Shown here: positions 30,923-37,344 of the stretch, piece after piece | Position numbering within the stretch: the first letter of the stretch is position 1 | How the letters are laid out: the number at the start of each line of letters is the position of its first letter | From: an uncultured Candidatus Melainabacteria bacterium | GTDB lineage: Bacteria; Cyanobacteriota; Vampirovibrionia; Gastranaerophilales; Gastranaerophilaceae | Length of the DNA: 37,344 nt | Reading direction: 5' to 3' | Assembly: GCA_934757245.1 (NCBI GenBank) | Contig: CAKVLH010000016.1 | Coordinates: 1-37,344, forward strand | The notes under the pieces: model-generated | Databases searched by the model: none | Seen by the model: only the letters and a program-made list of their open reading frames with translations | What the model was told of the DNA's origin: nothing | Translations under genes and position numbers: made by a program

Positions 30923-30971
30923 GGCAGACTTGGCAAATTGCTTAAAACCGGTAGTTTTTCTAATGTCTGCC
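30923..30971 (-). other. Nested stem-loop just downstream of sepF
   Basis: GGCAGAC and GTCTGCC form an outer 7-bp stem; inside, AAAAC and GTTTT form a hairpin with a five-base loop. It begins 19 bases past the sepF stop and would be part of its 3' untranslated region. Role unknown. Confidence 0.4.
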
Positions 30972-30989
30972 GACAGGATTCATTTACCC

Positions 30990-31514
30990 CTAAAGTGGTT
31001 TATTCCACAAAGATTCAGCAAATTTGCTTTGAACAGCGCCATTTTCAACTGACAATGAAACATTGCTTGGAGTGAAAATGAATACCATGTCGCTGATTTT
31101 TTGAGCAGTACCGCTTAAAGCGTGTGAAGCACCACAAACAAAGTCAATTGTTCTTTGAGATTGTTCTTTATCTAACAAATCTAAATGAAGGATAACAGTC
31201 TTTTTATCAATTAATTTCTTAACAATTTGAGCAGATTCTGAGAATGAACGTGGTTCAATAACTGTAACTTCACTTGATTTATATGAATTTGGATGAGAAA
31301 CTACTTTTGATTCTCTTTCAAAAGAACGTTCAGGTTTTGAATTAACTCTTGTGCCGTACATACTGTCAATATCTCTATTAATAGCTAAAGTACCGTCTGT
31401 TTCATACTCGCCATCATTGTCTACTAAATCCATGAAAGCGTCTTCGCTTTCTCCATCGTTAAAACTTTTAGCAAAAAAGTTTACAAACCCTTTTAATCCT
31501 TCTGATAATGCCAT
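30990..31514 (-). CDS. sepF: Cell division protein SepF
   Basis: SepF anchors FtsZ to the membrane and bundles its filaments; it is found in Gram-positives, cyanobacteria (Cdv2/YlmF) and some archaea. The 174-residue protein starts with an amphipathic helix (MALSEGLKGFVNFFAKSF), then an acidic disordered linker (about 18-75), then the SepF core (about 80-165): VTVIEPRSFSESAQIVKKLI, VILHLDLLDKEQSQRTIDFV, GTAQKISDMVFIFTPSNVSL. A strong GGAGG site precedes the ATG. It follows yggS by 20 bases, the classic yggS-sepF pair. Confidence 0.95.
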   Translation of the reverse strand: MALSEGLKGFVNFFAKSFNDGESEDAFMDLVDNDGEYETDGTLAINRDIDSMYGTRVNSKPERSFERESKVVSHPNSYKSSEVTVIEPRSFSESAQIVKKLIDKKTVILHLDLLDKEQSQRTIDFVCGASHALSGTAQKISDMVFIFTPSNVSLSVENGAVQSKFAESLWNKPL

Positions 31515-31534
31515 TTCTCCTCCAATTTATATTT

Positions 31535-32239
31535 TTAACTAAATAACTTTCTACCTACTCTAATAATTGTTGCACCTTCTCTAATCGCAATTTTGTAGTC
31601 GTTGCTCATTCCCATTGATAGTTCCGGAAGTTTTATGTCGAATTCCCGTTCAAGCTCATCTCTAAATAAACGGATATCTTTGAATAATCCTTCCAATTCA
31701 TTATCATTTAAATTAAGCGGTGCAATATTCATCAAACCGATTATCTCAAGCCCTTCCAAATTAAGAAGTTCTTGCATATCAGTTTTCAAAACATCTTTTG
31801 CATAACCAAATTTCTGTTCTTCTTCTGCGTTATTGACTTGTAATAAAACCTTCTCTCTCTTATTTAATTGACAAGCCACATTTGATATAGCTTTTGCAAC
31901 TTTTAATGAATCCACTGAGTGAATTACATCAAAATGTTTTACAACTTTTTCGACCTTATTCGTTTGTAAGTGTCCGATAAAATGGAATGTTGAATTCTGT
32001 TTGATTTCCTCCGGCAAAGCTTCAATCTTGTTGATTGCATCAATTGCTCTAGATTCGCCAAAATCTCTTATTCCAACCTCGTAACCTGCTTTAATTGAAT
32101 CAAGTCCGAAATATTTTGTAACTGCGATTATTTTAATTTTAGAATGTGCGATACTTTTTTGGATTTCTTCAAGATTTGCTTTTACCTTAGTGCGGTCAAT
32201 ATGAATATCCTCGCCCCAAATTTGTGATGGTATCAACAT
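31535..32239 (-). CDS. yggS: YggS/PROSC-family pyridoxal phosphate homeostasis protein
   Basis: A PLP-binding protein with alanine-racemase-like fold that buffers vitamin B6 and amino-acid pools without known catalysis. The 234-residue protein has the PLP lysine in IIAVTKYFG (Lys42), the GIRDFGESR segment (GENR is usual; Ser replaces Asn), HFIGHLQTNK, IHSVDSLKVA and the phosphate-binding end GMSNDYKIAIREGATIIRVG. First gene of yggS-sepF. The site GGGATGAAGGGAA precedes the ATG. Confidence 0.94.
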   Translation of the reverse strand: MLIPSQIWGEDIHIDRTKVKANLEEIQKSIAHSKIKIIAVTKYFGLDSIKAGYEVGIRDFGESRAIDAINKIEALPEEIKQNSTFHFIGHLQTNKVEKVVKHFDVIHSVDSLKVAKAISNVACQLNKREKVLLQVNNAEEEQKFGYAKDVLKTDMQELLNLEGLEIIGLMNIAPLNLNDNELEGLFKDIRLFRDELEREFDIKLPELSMGMSNDYKIAIREGATIIRVGRKLFS

Positions 32240-32327
32240 TTCCCTTCATCCCTTTACTGTATTATATAATACAAATCATGTTCTGTACAAGTCTTTATTT
32301 GTAACAACTTTCAGCTTATATCTAAAA

Positions 32328-32409
32328 CATGCTGAAACCCATGTTTCACATGGATTTCAACCATGTTCTAAATTGTTAAGTTTTGTTAAGTTGTCAATGT
32401 TTTGTTAAG
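32328..32409. promoter_or_regulatory. Repeat-rich leader region of yggS-sepF
   Basis: CATG occurs at 32328, 32340, 32349 and 32362, with local hairpins TGAAAC/GTTTCA and CCATG/CATGG. Then TTGTTAAG is repeated at 32373, 32383 and 32402. The region lies 90-170 bases upstream of yggS and could hold regulator sites. Inference only. Confidence 0.3.
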
Positions 32410-32441
32410 AAGTTGACATGGATTTTGCGACTTGTGCTTAC

Positions 32442-32461
32442 AAAAGGCATGCCTTTTTTTT
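32442..32461 (+). terminator. Short terminator-like hairpin on the plus strand
   Basis: AAAAGGCATGCCTTTT followed by further T (eight in a row at 32454-32461). No plus-strand gene ends here, so it may end an unknown short RNA from the 32280-32440 region or work weakly on the minus strand after flgE. Confidence 0.45.
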
Positions 32462-32465
32462 AAAA

Positions 32466-32592
32466 GTGAATAAGTGAATGAGTGAATAGGTGAATAAGTT
32501 CGTTTTTAAATTACTGTCAATATTGAACGGCGTTTATATTTGAATATATTTTATACGAACTTATTCACTCATTCACTTATTGACCTATTCAC
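32466..32592. repeat. Inverted pair of period-8 GTGAATAR arrays, copy 2
   Basis: Left arm: four 8-base units (GTGAATAA, GTGAATGA, GTGAATAG, GTGAATAA) ending GTTCG. Right arm: reverse complement of four units, ordered differently, also ending next to the centre with GTTCG. The central 50 bases are AT-rich. It ends eight bases from the flgE stop codon, so it probably shapes the flgE mRNA 3' end. Confidence 0.85.
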
Positions 32593-32599
32593 TTCATAC

Positions 32600-33913
32600 T
32601 TATTGTCCCAAATAACTCAAAGTTTCCATCACGCTACTAGCCGTTGAGAACACTCTTGAGTTCATCTGAATCATTCTCTGCGCTGTAATCATGTTAGAAA
32701 GTTCTGCTGCAATATCTACGTTAGAGCCTTCATAACCGCCGGATTCTATTGAGCCGAAAGAAACTTCGCCCGCCATTCCATAATAAACTTCACCAACGTC
32801 AGCGCCCCATTCCCAAAGGTTATTGTTAATAGAAACTAAGCCTTCTTCGTTTACCATTGTAGCAAGTTCAATAACGAAGTTTGAATTTTCAATACTTGAA
32901 CCTGTTGCTTGAACATCACCGCTTCTGATTGTAACACCTTGCGGAGTTGTGTATTTCCATTGTGTTGTATAAGTATCATCAACATATTGAGTCAAAATTG
33001 AACCATCGCTATAAGTTGCTGCAATGATACCATTTTCATCAACTGTTGTTGATTTTAAAGTAATGCCGTTTTGGTCGTTATAGTTAACCATTTCTTGCAA
33101 TGTTACTGTTTGGTTAATTTGTTTTGTAGAAGGGTTGTTGTTGCTAATACCCGTTTGACCGACAAAGTTACTTGTTGCTGAATCAAATGAAATTGTAGCC
33201 CCCTTTGTATATGATACAACGCCGTTTGCTACCTCAAACTCAACATCGTTAATGCCGGCAGCTTTAATTTGTTCATTGAATTTCGCGACTACCGCACCCA
33301 TTGTAGGGTCGCCTTTTTCAACCGTCAAAGTTACTTTTGTACCATTAATTGTTACATTTATATCACCATCTGTAATACTTGCATTATTCAATTCGCTTAA
33401 TTTTTTATTAGCAATATTTGCATCACCTTTAACAACAGCTGCTAAATTTTTAGGAATTTGAACTGTATGTCCTGAACTTGCATTCGAATAAGGAGTGCTG
33501 GCAGCTACAACTTTCATGCCGGACTGGTTTACAACATTTCCTTCTGAATCAGTTGAGAAAACGCCATCACGTGTATAATACAGTTTACCGTCAGAATCTT
33601 GTACAACAAAGAAGCCGTTGCCAGAAATCATTAAGTCCATATCACGTCCTGTGCTTACAAAATCACCGGCAGTAAAATCTCTTGTAATACCACCAACTTT
33701 TACACCAAGACCAATTTGTTTAGGGTTTGTACCACCGCCATCTTTTGTAGCTGCGCTACCATAAGACAGGTTTCTTGAATATAATGTTTCAAAAGTCATA
33801 TTCGCAGACTTGTATGCTGTCGTATTGATGTTTGCAACGTTATTTGCTACAACGTTGATTTGTGATTGTCCGGCATTTATACCGGTACTGGCTGTGTGTA
33901 ATGCTTGAGACAT
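32600..33913 (-). CDS. flgE: Flagellar hook protein FlgE
   Basis: FlgE builds the hook, the universal joint between rod and filament. The 437-residue protein has the N-terminal rod/hook signature (QALHTASTGINAGQSQINVV then ANNVANINTTAYKS), the FlgE/F/G core (MDLMISGNGFFVVQDSDGKL, YYTRDGVFSTDSEGN) and the C-terminal coiled-coil end (NVDIAAELSNMITAQRMIQM, NSRVFSTASSVMETLSYLGQ). The length and the variable central domain fit FlgE rather than FlgF or FlgG. Strong AGGAGGATG site. Last gene of fliJ-fliK-flgD-flgE; two hairpin repeats separate it from flgD. Confidence 0.93.
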   Translation of the reverse strand: MSQALHTASTGINAGQSQINVVANNVANINTTAYKSANMTFETLYSRNLSYGSAATKDGGGTNPKQIGLGVKVGGITRDFTAGDFVSTGRDMDLMISGNGFFVVQDSDGKLYYTRDGVFSTDSEGNVVNQSGMKVVAASTPYSNASSGHTVQIPKNLAAVVKGDANIANKKLSELNNASITDGDINVTINGTKVTLTVEKGDPTMGAVVAKFNEQIKAAGINDVEFEVANGVVSYTKGATISFDSATSNFVGQTGISNNNPSTKQINQTVTLQEMVNYNDQNGITLKSTTVDENGIIAATYSDGSILTQYVDDTYTTQWKYTTPQGVTIRSGDVQATGSSIENSNFVIELATMVNEEGLVSINNNLWEWGADVGEVYYGMAGEVSFGSIESGGYEGSNVDIAAELSNMITAQRMIQMNSRVFSTASSVMETLSYLGQ

Positions 33914-33959
33914 TTATGTCATCCTCCTGTTGTTGTCTGGGTTTGAATTTAAATTTATT

Positions 33960-34016
33960 GTAGGTTGGATTTACCAATCCAACAATATAAATTGTAGGTT
34001 GGGCTTTCAGCCCAAC
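33960..34016. repeat. Two adjacent GTAGGTTGG palindromes between flgD and flgE
   Basis: GTAGGTTGGATTTACCAATC then CAAC (33960-33983), and GTAGGTTGGGCTTTCAGCCC then AAC (33994-34016). Each folds as a hairpin (TTGGAT/ATCCAA; GTTGGGCT/AGCCCAAC). The second ends one base before the flgD stop. They may tune expression between the two genes. Confidence 0.85.
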
Positions 34017-34017
34017 A

Positions 34018-34521
34018 TTAACTCTTTGCTGTGCTACTTTCGCCTTTTTCTCTAATAGAAGTAATATTAGAAATAGAATAATATTCGCCGTTAACTTTAA
34101 CTTTACCTGTGCCGTCTTTAAAGTTAGCTTCCGTTACCTTACCTGTGATTTCAGTTGTTTTTGAACTGTCTTTTTCATCAGGAACAGTAATTGTAACTTC
34201 TTTTCCGACCATTGAAAGCGTTTGAGTAATTTCCGCATTCATTGACATATCTTTGTACATTGCAGAAATATAGTTCATACAATTTGTTAAACCGGTATTC
34301 ATTTGAGTCATTTGCTCAAGAGAAGAATACTGAGCCAACTGCGATAACCATTCTGTATTATCAGTCGGTTGTGTCGGGTCTTGGTTCTTTAATTGTTGCA
34401 ACATAAGATTCAAAAACATGCTACTGTCGTTTTTAGAACTTGTTTTTCTATCCGTTGTATTTGATTGTGTAAATGCAGTCTGGTTCTGCAAATTTGTTAT
34501 TTCAGTTGAAACCGTGGTCAT
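34018..34521 (-). CDS. flgD: Flagellar hook capping protein FlgD
   Basis: FlgD is the scaffold at the tip of the growing hook. The 167-residue protein has the conserved N-terminal region MFLNLMLQQLKNQDPTQPTD, NTEWLSQLAQYSSLEQM, and a shortened C-terminal part with VGKEVTI and a beta-rich TGKVTEANFKDGTGKVKV. It lacks the larger FlgD Ig-like and Tudor domains of enteric bacteria. Ribosome-binding site AGGAGAAGG. Nine bases after fliK. Confidence 0.94.
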   Translation of the reverse strand: MTTVSTEITNLQNQTAFTQSNTTDRKTSSKNDSSMFLNLMLQQLKNQDPTQPTDNTEWLSQLAQYSSLEQMTQMNTGLTNCMNYISAMYKDMSMNAEITQTLSMVGKEVTITVPDEKDSSKTTEITGKVTEANFKDGTGKVKVNGEYYSISNITSIREKGESSTAKS

Positions 34522-34530
34522 AACCTTCTC

Positions 34531-35787
34531 CTAATTTTCTTCATTTTGCGCAAATGACATCATTTCTTCAAAATGTTCTTTTTCCTTTTGTCCTTTGCGT
34601 GAGCCTTGCTCTTTGTTTCCGCCTCTTGAACCTTCTTGTTCTGTCCAATCAGCGTTGTATTCGCTCTCTTGCGTTTCGCTTAATTTAACCGTTACATTGT
34701 CAACATTAACACCTTGCGCTAACAATGAATCTTTAAGTCCGTCTAAACCCTTCATAATAAGATTTTTAGCATCCTGCGTTGCAACCGTAAATTGTGCCGA
34801 CAAACCTTCTTTTGTATTGATAAGTTGTACCGAAACCTTACCCAAAGACTCAGGATTCAAAACAATGTTTACCTTAGAGCCTGTATTCATATTTTCCATT
34901 TGTTTGGAAATTTGATCAATAATTTTGCTCGGTGTAACATCGCTGTTTCCTGTTGGCTTCGCCGCTTGAAGCGATACATTAGACTGAGTAGAGTCTGTTT
35001 TTAACTCCCCAAAATTTGCGTCTGCTTGCTGCAAACTCGCCTTAATCCCCTGTTCTTCCGCTGTCTGGTTTTGCATTAAATCTGAGCTCTCTTCTTCACC
35101 TGATGACGTATCAGTTTCTACAGATTCAATGTTTAACTCTCTCAAAGTATCTTCGTCAACAAGTTCTTCTAAAGTTTTTCCTTCACTTTCCTCTGCATTT
35201 TCCGCTTTTAGAGGTTGAATTTCAGGCAAATCATCTGTGTTGTTGAATCCGAAATCTTCAAGCATCTTATCCAAATCTATTCCGTTAATTGTTACATTAA
35301 GTTCATCCTCTAATGTTTCACTAACATTAGAAATTACTTTTTCTGCAACATTCTTAACTGTATCTTCAACTTGCTCAATTTGGTTTGTAATCTGTTCCAC
35401 CAAAGGCTGAACAAGATTCTGTAATGTTGTTTCTACATCTTCTGAAGTTGTATTTTCTGAAACAGTATCTTCTGGCTCTATAGCACTATTCGTATCTTCT
35501 GTATCTTCTGTATCTTCTGCACTTGCTAAAGACAAATTCAATGCTGATTCGCTTCCAACTTCTTTATATGTTTCTTGAATTTTATCTTGCAATTTTTGAA
35601 AAGTATTTTCGGTTGTTTTCTTCATTCCGCCAATACTGTCTTTTACTGCATTAGCTTTTGTTTGCAAATCGGTTTGCTTATCCAAAACATTTTGAAAATC
35701 AGACTGTGCAAAGTCTTTAGCGTTTAATTTATCACTAAATGACTGTTGATTATTAGATATTAAATTGTTTAATAATGCTTGTGTCAT
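34531..35787 (-). CDS. fliK: Flagellar hook-length control protein FliK
   Basis: FliK measures hook length and switches export from hook to filament subunits. The 418-residue protein has a long acidic, Gln/Ser/Glu-rich N-terminal ruler region and a conserved C-terminal domain (about 285-375: SKVNIVLNPESLGKVSVQLI, GLSAQFTVATQDAKNLI, LKDSLLAQGVNVDNVTVKLS). The last 45 residues are Glu/Lys-rich. A 9-base repeat codes TED three times in the ruler region. Its ATG overlaps the fliJ stop (ATGA). Confidence 0.92.
   Translation of the reverse strand: MTQALLNNLISNNQQSFSDKLNAKDFAQSDFQNVLDKQTDLQTKANAVKDSIGGMKKTTENTFQKLQDKIQETYKEVGSESALNLSLASAEDTEDTEDTNSAIEPEDTVSENTTSEDVETTLQNLVQPLVEQITNQIEQVEDTVKNVAEKVISNVSETLEDELNVTINGIDLDKMLEDFGFNNTDDLPEIQPLKAENAEESEGKTLEELVDEDTLRELNIESVETDTSSGEEESSDLMQNQTAEEQGIKASLQQADANFGELKTDSTQSNVSLQAAKPTGNSDVTPSKIIDQISKQMENMNTGSKVNIVLNPESLGKVSVQLINTKEGLSAQFTVATQDAKNLIMKGLDGLKDSLLAQGVNVDNVTVKLSETQESEYNADWTEQEGSRGGNKEQGSRKGQKEKEHFEEMMSFAQNEEN
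35492..35518. repeat. Three 9-base repeats within fliK
   Basis: GTATCTTCT is repeated three times head to tail, coding EDT units on the minus strand. Slippage here would change the ruler length by three residues without a frameshift. Confidence 0.9.
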
Positions 35788-36227
35788 CCGAGTCTGAACC
35801 TTGCTGATGTTATATCGTCAATTTCTTTCATTTCAGCTTGCAGAAAGCTTTTGTAAAACTCTTTTTCTTGCTTTTCTTTAAGCTTTTTAAGAACTTCTAC
35901 TTTTTGATGCGCTTCTTTTACTTCTTGTTGTTTTCTTGAAAGAATGTGTTTTGTGTTGTTAATTATTCTTTCTTGATTGTTTGCATCAGTTACGAGTTTT
36001 ATGCCGAATTTTCTGTGGCTTTCAATTTGCATAATATCTAGTTCTGATGCCGAATAAAGAGCTTCCATCTCAGAAGTGTTGTTATCTTGAGCTTGCAGGA
36101 TATTTTGAAGTTTTTCTTGTTGCAAATTTAAAGCTGCAACAATTTTAGCCATTTCCATTTGTCTTTGCTCAAGTTCTTTTTCTCGCATGTCAAGCACGAC
36201 TTGCAATCGAAACTTGAATTTCTTCAA
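35784..36227 (-). CDS. fliJ: Flagellar export protein FliJ
   Basis: FliJ is the coiled-coil stalk of the FliI ATPase and escorts export chaperones. The 147-residue protein starts KKFKFRLQVVLDMREKELEQ (the F.F.LQ.VLD.R...E motif of FliJ) and is helical throughout. The start codon is TTG at 36227, supported by GAGGTAGG just upstream; the first in-frame ATG would lose the conserved N-terminus. First gene of the block; fliI, which often precedes it, is not here. The upstream 240 bases show no gene. Confidence 0.9.
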   Translation of the reverse strand: MKKFKFRLQVVLDMREKELEQRQMEMAKIVAALNLQQEKLQNILQAQDNNTSEMEALYSASELDIMQIESHRKFGIKLVTDANNQERIINNTKHILSRKQQEVKEAHQKVEVLKKLKEKQEKEFYKSFLQAEMKEIDDITSARFRLG

Positions 36228-36467
36228 TTTTACCTACCTCACCAAGATGATACTAAAATTAATACTATTAGTACCTCTTATACTTTACATCATGTTTGCA
36301 TGTTTCCCATCATTTATTTGGTTGATTTATTTTCAATTAATCAAAAAACTTTTTGTCGTAAACGATGACAATAGGACGTAAATAATTATATATATTTGTT
36401 TTTGCACCATTAACGTTTATACGTTTGCTCTGTGGGATGAAATAGTTTAACGCAACCTATCAACACT

Positions 36468-36683
36468 CTAAACATCTTCAAATAAATCTTTTAATGATAC
36501 ATTAAGAGCCTTCGCGATATCAATTAATGTATACAAAGAAGGGTGGTCAAAACCAACTTCTACTTTGCCAACAAAATTTAAAGACTTGCCAATTTTATCT
36601 GCAAGAATTTGTTGAGTAATTCCTTCTCTCTTACGGAATTTCTTAATATTAAGTCCTATTTGTTGAAATTCTTGTTCGTACAT
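36468..36683 (-). CDS. XRE-family HTH transcriptional regulator
   Basis: A 71-residue protein that is little more than one Cro/C1-type helix-turn-helix: IGLNIKKFRKREGITQQILA, DKIGKSLNFVGKVEVGFDHP, LYTLIDIAKALNVSLKDLFE. The helix-turn-helix lies at about residues 20-45. There is no Shine-Dalgarno site; the start codon overlaps a TTACGT...ACGTAA inverted repeat (36683-36703), which suits autorepression or a near-leaderless transcript. It is divergent from a small helical gene. Confidence 0.9.
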   Translation of the reverse strand: MYEQEFQQIGLNIKKFRKREGITQQILADKIGKSLNFVGKVEVGFDHPSLYTLIDIAKALNVSLKDLFEDV

Positions 36684-36749
36684 TACGTACAGTCTAAACG
36701 TAAATAATTGTTAATAATACGTGCTGATATTACGTAATTAATGTATAAT
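36683..36749. promoter_or_regulatory. Divergent control region with ACGTAA sites
   Basis: TTACGT and ACGTAA form an inverted repeat at 36683-36703 over the regulator start. A second site, the palindrome ATTACGTAAT, is at 36729-36738. It sits just before TATAAT (36744-36749), inside the expected spacer of the promoter of the plus-strand gene. A repressor bound there would block both genes. The word ACGTAAATAATT (36698-36709) recurs at 36376-36387 on the other side of the regulator gene. Confidence 0.5.
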
Positions 36750-36778
36750 ATTTTTACTTATTTAATCGGATGTAAAAT

Positions 36779-36997
36779 ATGAAACAAGAGTTAATGAATC
36801 ATTTAAACCAAGTAGAACAATTGGTGCAAAGAAACTATATAGTACTAGATATAATGAAAAATCTTTATGAAAACAGTGAAGATGATTTTGAAAGTTCTCA
36901 AAAAATACTTATAATATTGAAAGATATGATTGAACAACAAAAGTCTGTTTTGAATGGTTTGAACATATTTATTACATCACTAAAAGAACAAAAATAA
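36779..36997 (+). CDS. Small helical protein divergent from the XRE regulator
   Basis: A 72-residue protein, all helical by pattern (NHLNQVEQLVQRNYIVLDIM, QKILIILKDMIEQQKSVLNG), with a heptad-like spacing of hydrophobic residues that suggests a coiled coil. No membrane helix or Cys. The ribosome-binding site is weak (CGGATG). The TATAAT and ACGTAAT site upstream suggest control by the neighbouring regulator. No family recognised. Confidence 0.65.
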   Translation: MKQELMNHLNQVEQLVQRNYIVLDIMKNLYENSEDDFESSQKILIILKDMIEQQKSVLNGLNIFITSLKEQK

Positions 36998-37013
36998 TAT
37001 TTACTAAATAGCC

Positions 37014-37092
37014 GTAGGGTGGGAAAAAGCGTAAGCGGTTCCCACCTTTTAATATTTTAACAAATATAATTGGTGCAAAAATTTGCACCCTA
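37014..37092. repeat. Two GTAGGGTG palindromes
   Basis: GTAGGGTGGGAAAAAGCG, then a loop, then GGTTCCCACC (37014-37046), and in the other orientation GGTGCAAAAATTTGCACCC plus TAC (37072-37092). Same family as 28319 and 33960. Confidence 0.75.
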
Positions 37093-37099
37093 CTTTTCT

Positions 37100-37190
37100 A
37101 AATTGAAAATGGAAAATGGACAATTGAAAATTATTTAATACTATTTTTCATTTTCTACTTTCAATTCTCCATTGAAAGATACAAGATAAT
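37100..37190. repeat. Inverted GAAAATGGA/TCCATTTTC repeat
   Basis: AATTGAAAATGGAAAATGG and CAATTGAAAATTATT on the left pair imperfectly with TTTTCATTTTCTACTTTC and AATTCTCCATTGAAAG on the right. Left-arm words recur at 5932-5965 and 14110-14140. The rest of the window to 37344 shows no gene, only AT-rich DNA with a TTGTAACAA word near 37269. Confidence 0.6.
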
Positions 37191-37344
37191 GTCTACTTTG
37201 TTAAGTATTTCTTTTTTTGCTATTTTTTATTTATCAAGCTATTAGCGAGTTTACGGCTTTTAATGTAACGATTTGTAACAATGTTGTTCAAAACCCTAAA
37301 GTTTTTAAAAAAAATGCCGATATATATGATGTAAAGAAAAGCAT

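Overview
The window looks like chromosomal DNA of a non-photosynthetic, flagellated relative of the cyanobacteria (Melainabacteria / Vampirovibrionia, probably the gut order Gastranaerophilales). The placement is an inference from gene content; no 16S rRNA gene is present. The DNA is AT-rich. It combines cyanobacterial-style division and housekeeping genes (sepF next to yggS, a CHASE2-GGDEF protein, a phosphohexomutase of the cyanobacterial type) with envelope genes typical of diderms (a KdsC-type Kdo-8-phosphate phosphatase and an MCE/MlaD protein) and with flagellar genes. Several long proteins have no family I recognise, and some share an N-terminal PxFKG-type motif.

Layout. 1-1.4 kb: end of an HxlR-type regulator, a repeat-rich gap and two unknown minus-strand genes. 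1.5-3.7 kb: fliE-fliF on the minus strand with a candidate sigma-28 promoter. 4.1-9.8 kb, plus strand: CHASE2-GGDEF protein, DUF2130 protein, a membrane protein built from three internal repeats, and a kdsC-like gene. 9.8-12.2 kb: a secreted protein on the minus strand, then a small ORF, an unknown gene and prmC. 12.2-14.7 kb: tRNA-Leu(UAA) with partial copies of itself upstream, an EF-hand protein, and the rpsF-ssb-rpsR cluster. 14.8-20.4 kb: tuf, flanked by minus-strand genes for FKG-motif proteins, two of which are tandem paralogues of about 550 residues. 20.7-24.2 kb: smc. 24.3-26.9 kb: phosphohexomutase, rbfA and truB. 27-29.7 kb, minus strand: MCE gene, upp and trmFO. 29.7-31 kb: a 1.3-kb non-coding region with a candidate sRNA and a 108-bp tandem array. 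31-32.2 kb: yggS-sepF. 32.6-36.2 kb: fliJ-fliK-flgD-flgE on the minus strand. 36.5-37 kb: an XRE regulator divergent from a small helical protein.

How the genes work together. The two flagellar blocks supply the MS ring and rod adaptor (FliF, FliE) and the export chaperone, hook-length ruler, hook cap and hook (FliJ, FliK, FlgD, FlgE). A c-di-GMP synthase candidate lies next to the first block. Translation and RNA modification are well represented (S6, S18, EF-Tu, RbfA, TruB, TrmFO, PrmC, tRNA-Leu). SepF, SMC and Ssb cover division, chromosome organisation and replication.

Intergenic DNA is full of short palindromic repeats of at least six families. The observations I rate most novel are the FKG-motif proteins with the tandem paralogue pair, the three-repeat membrane protein, and a CTACGCACGTAG repeat whose downstream hairpin changes sequence while keeping its base pairing.
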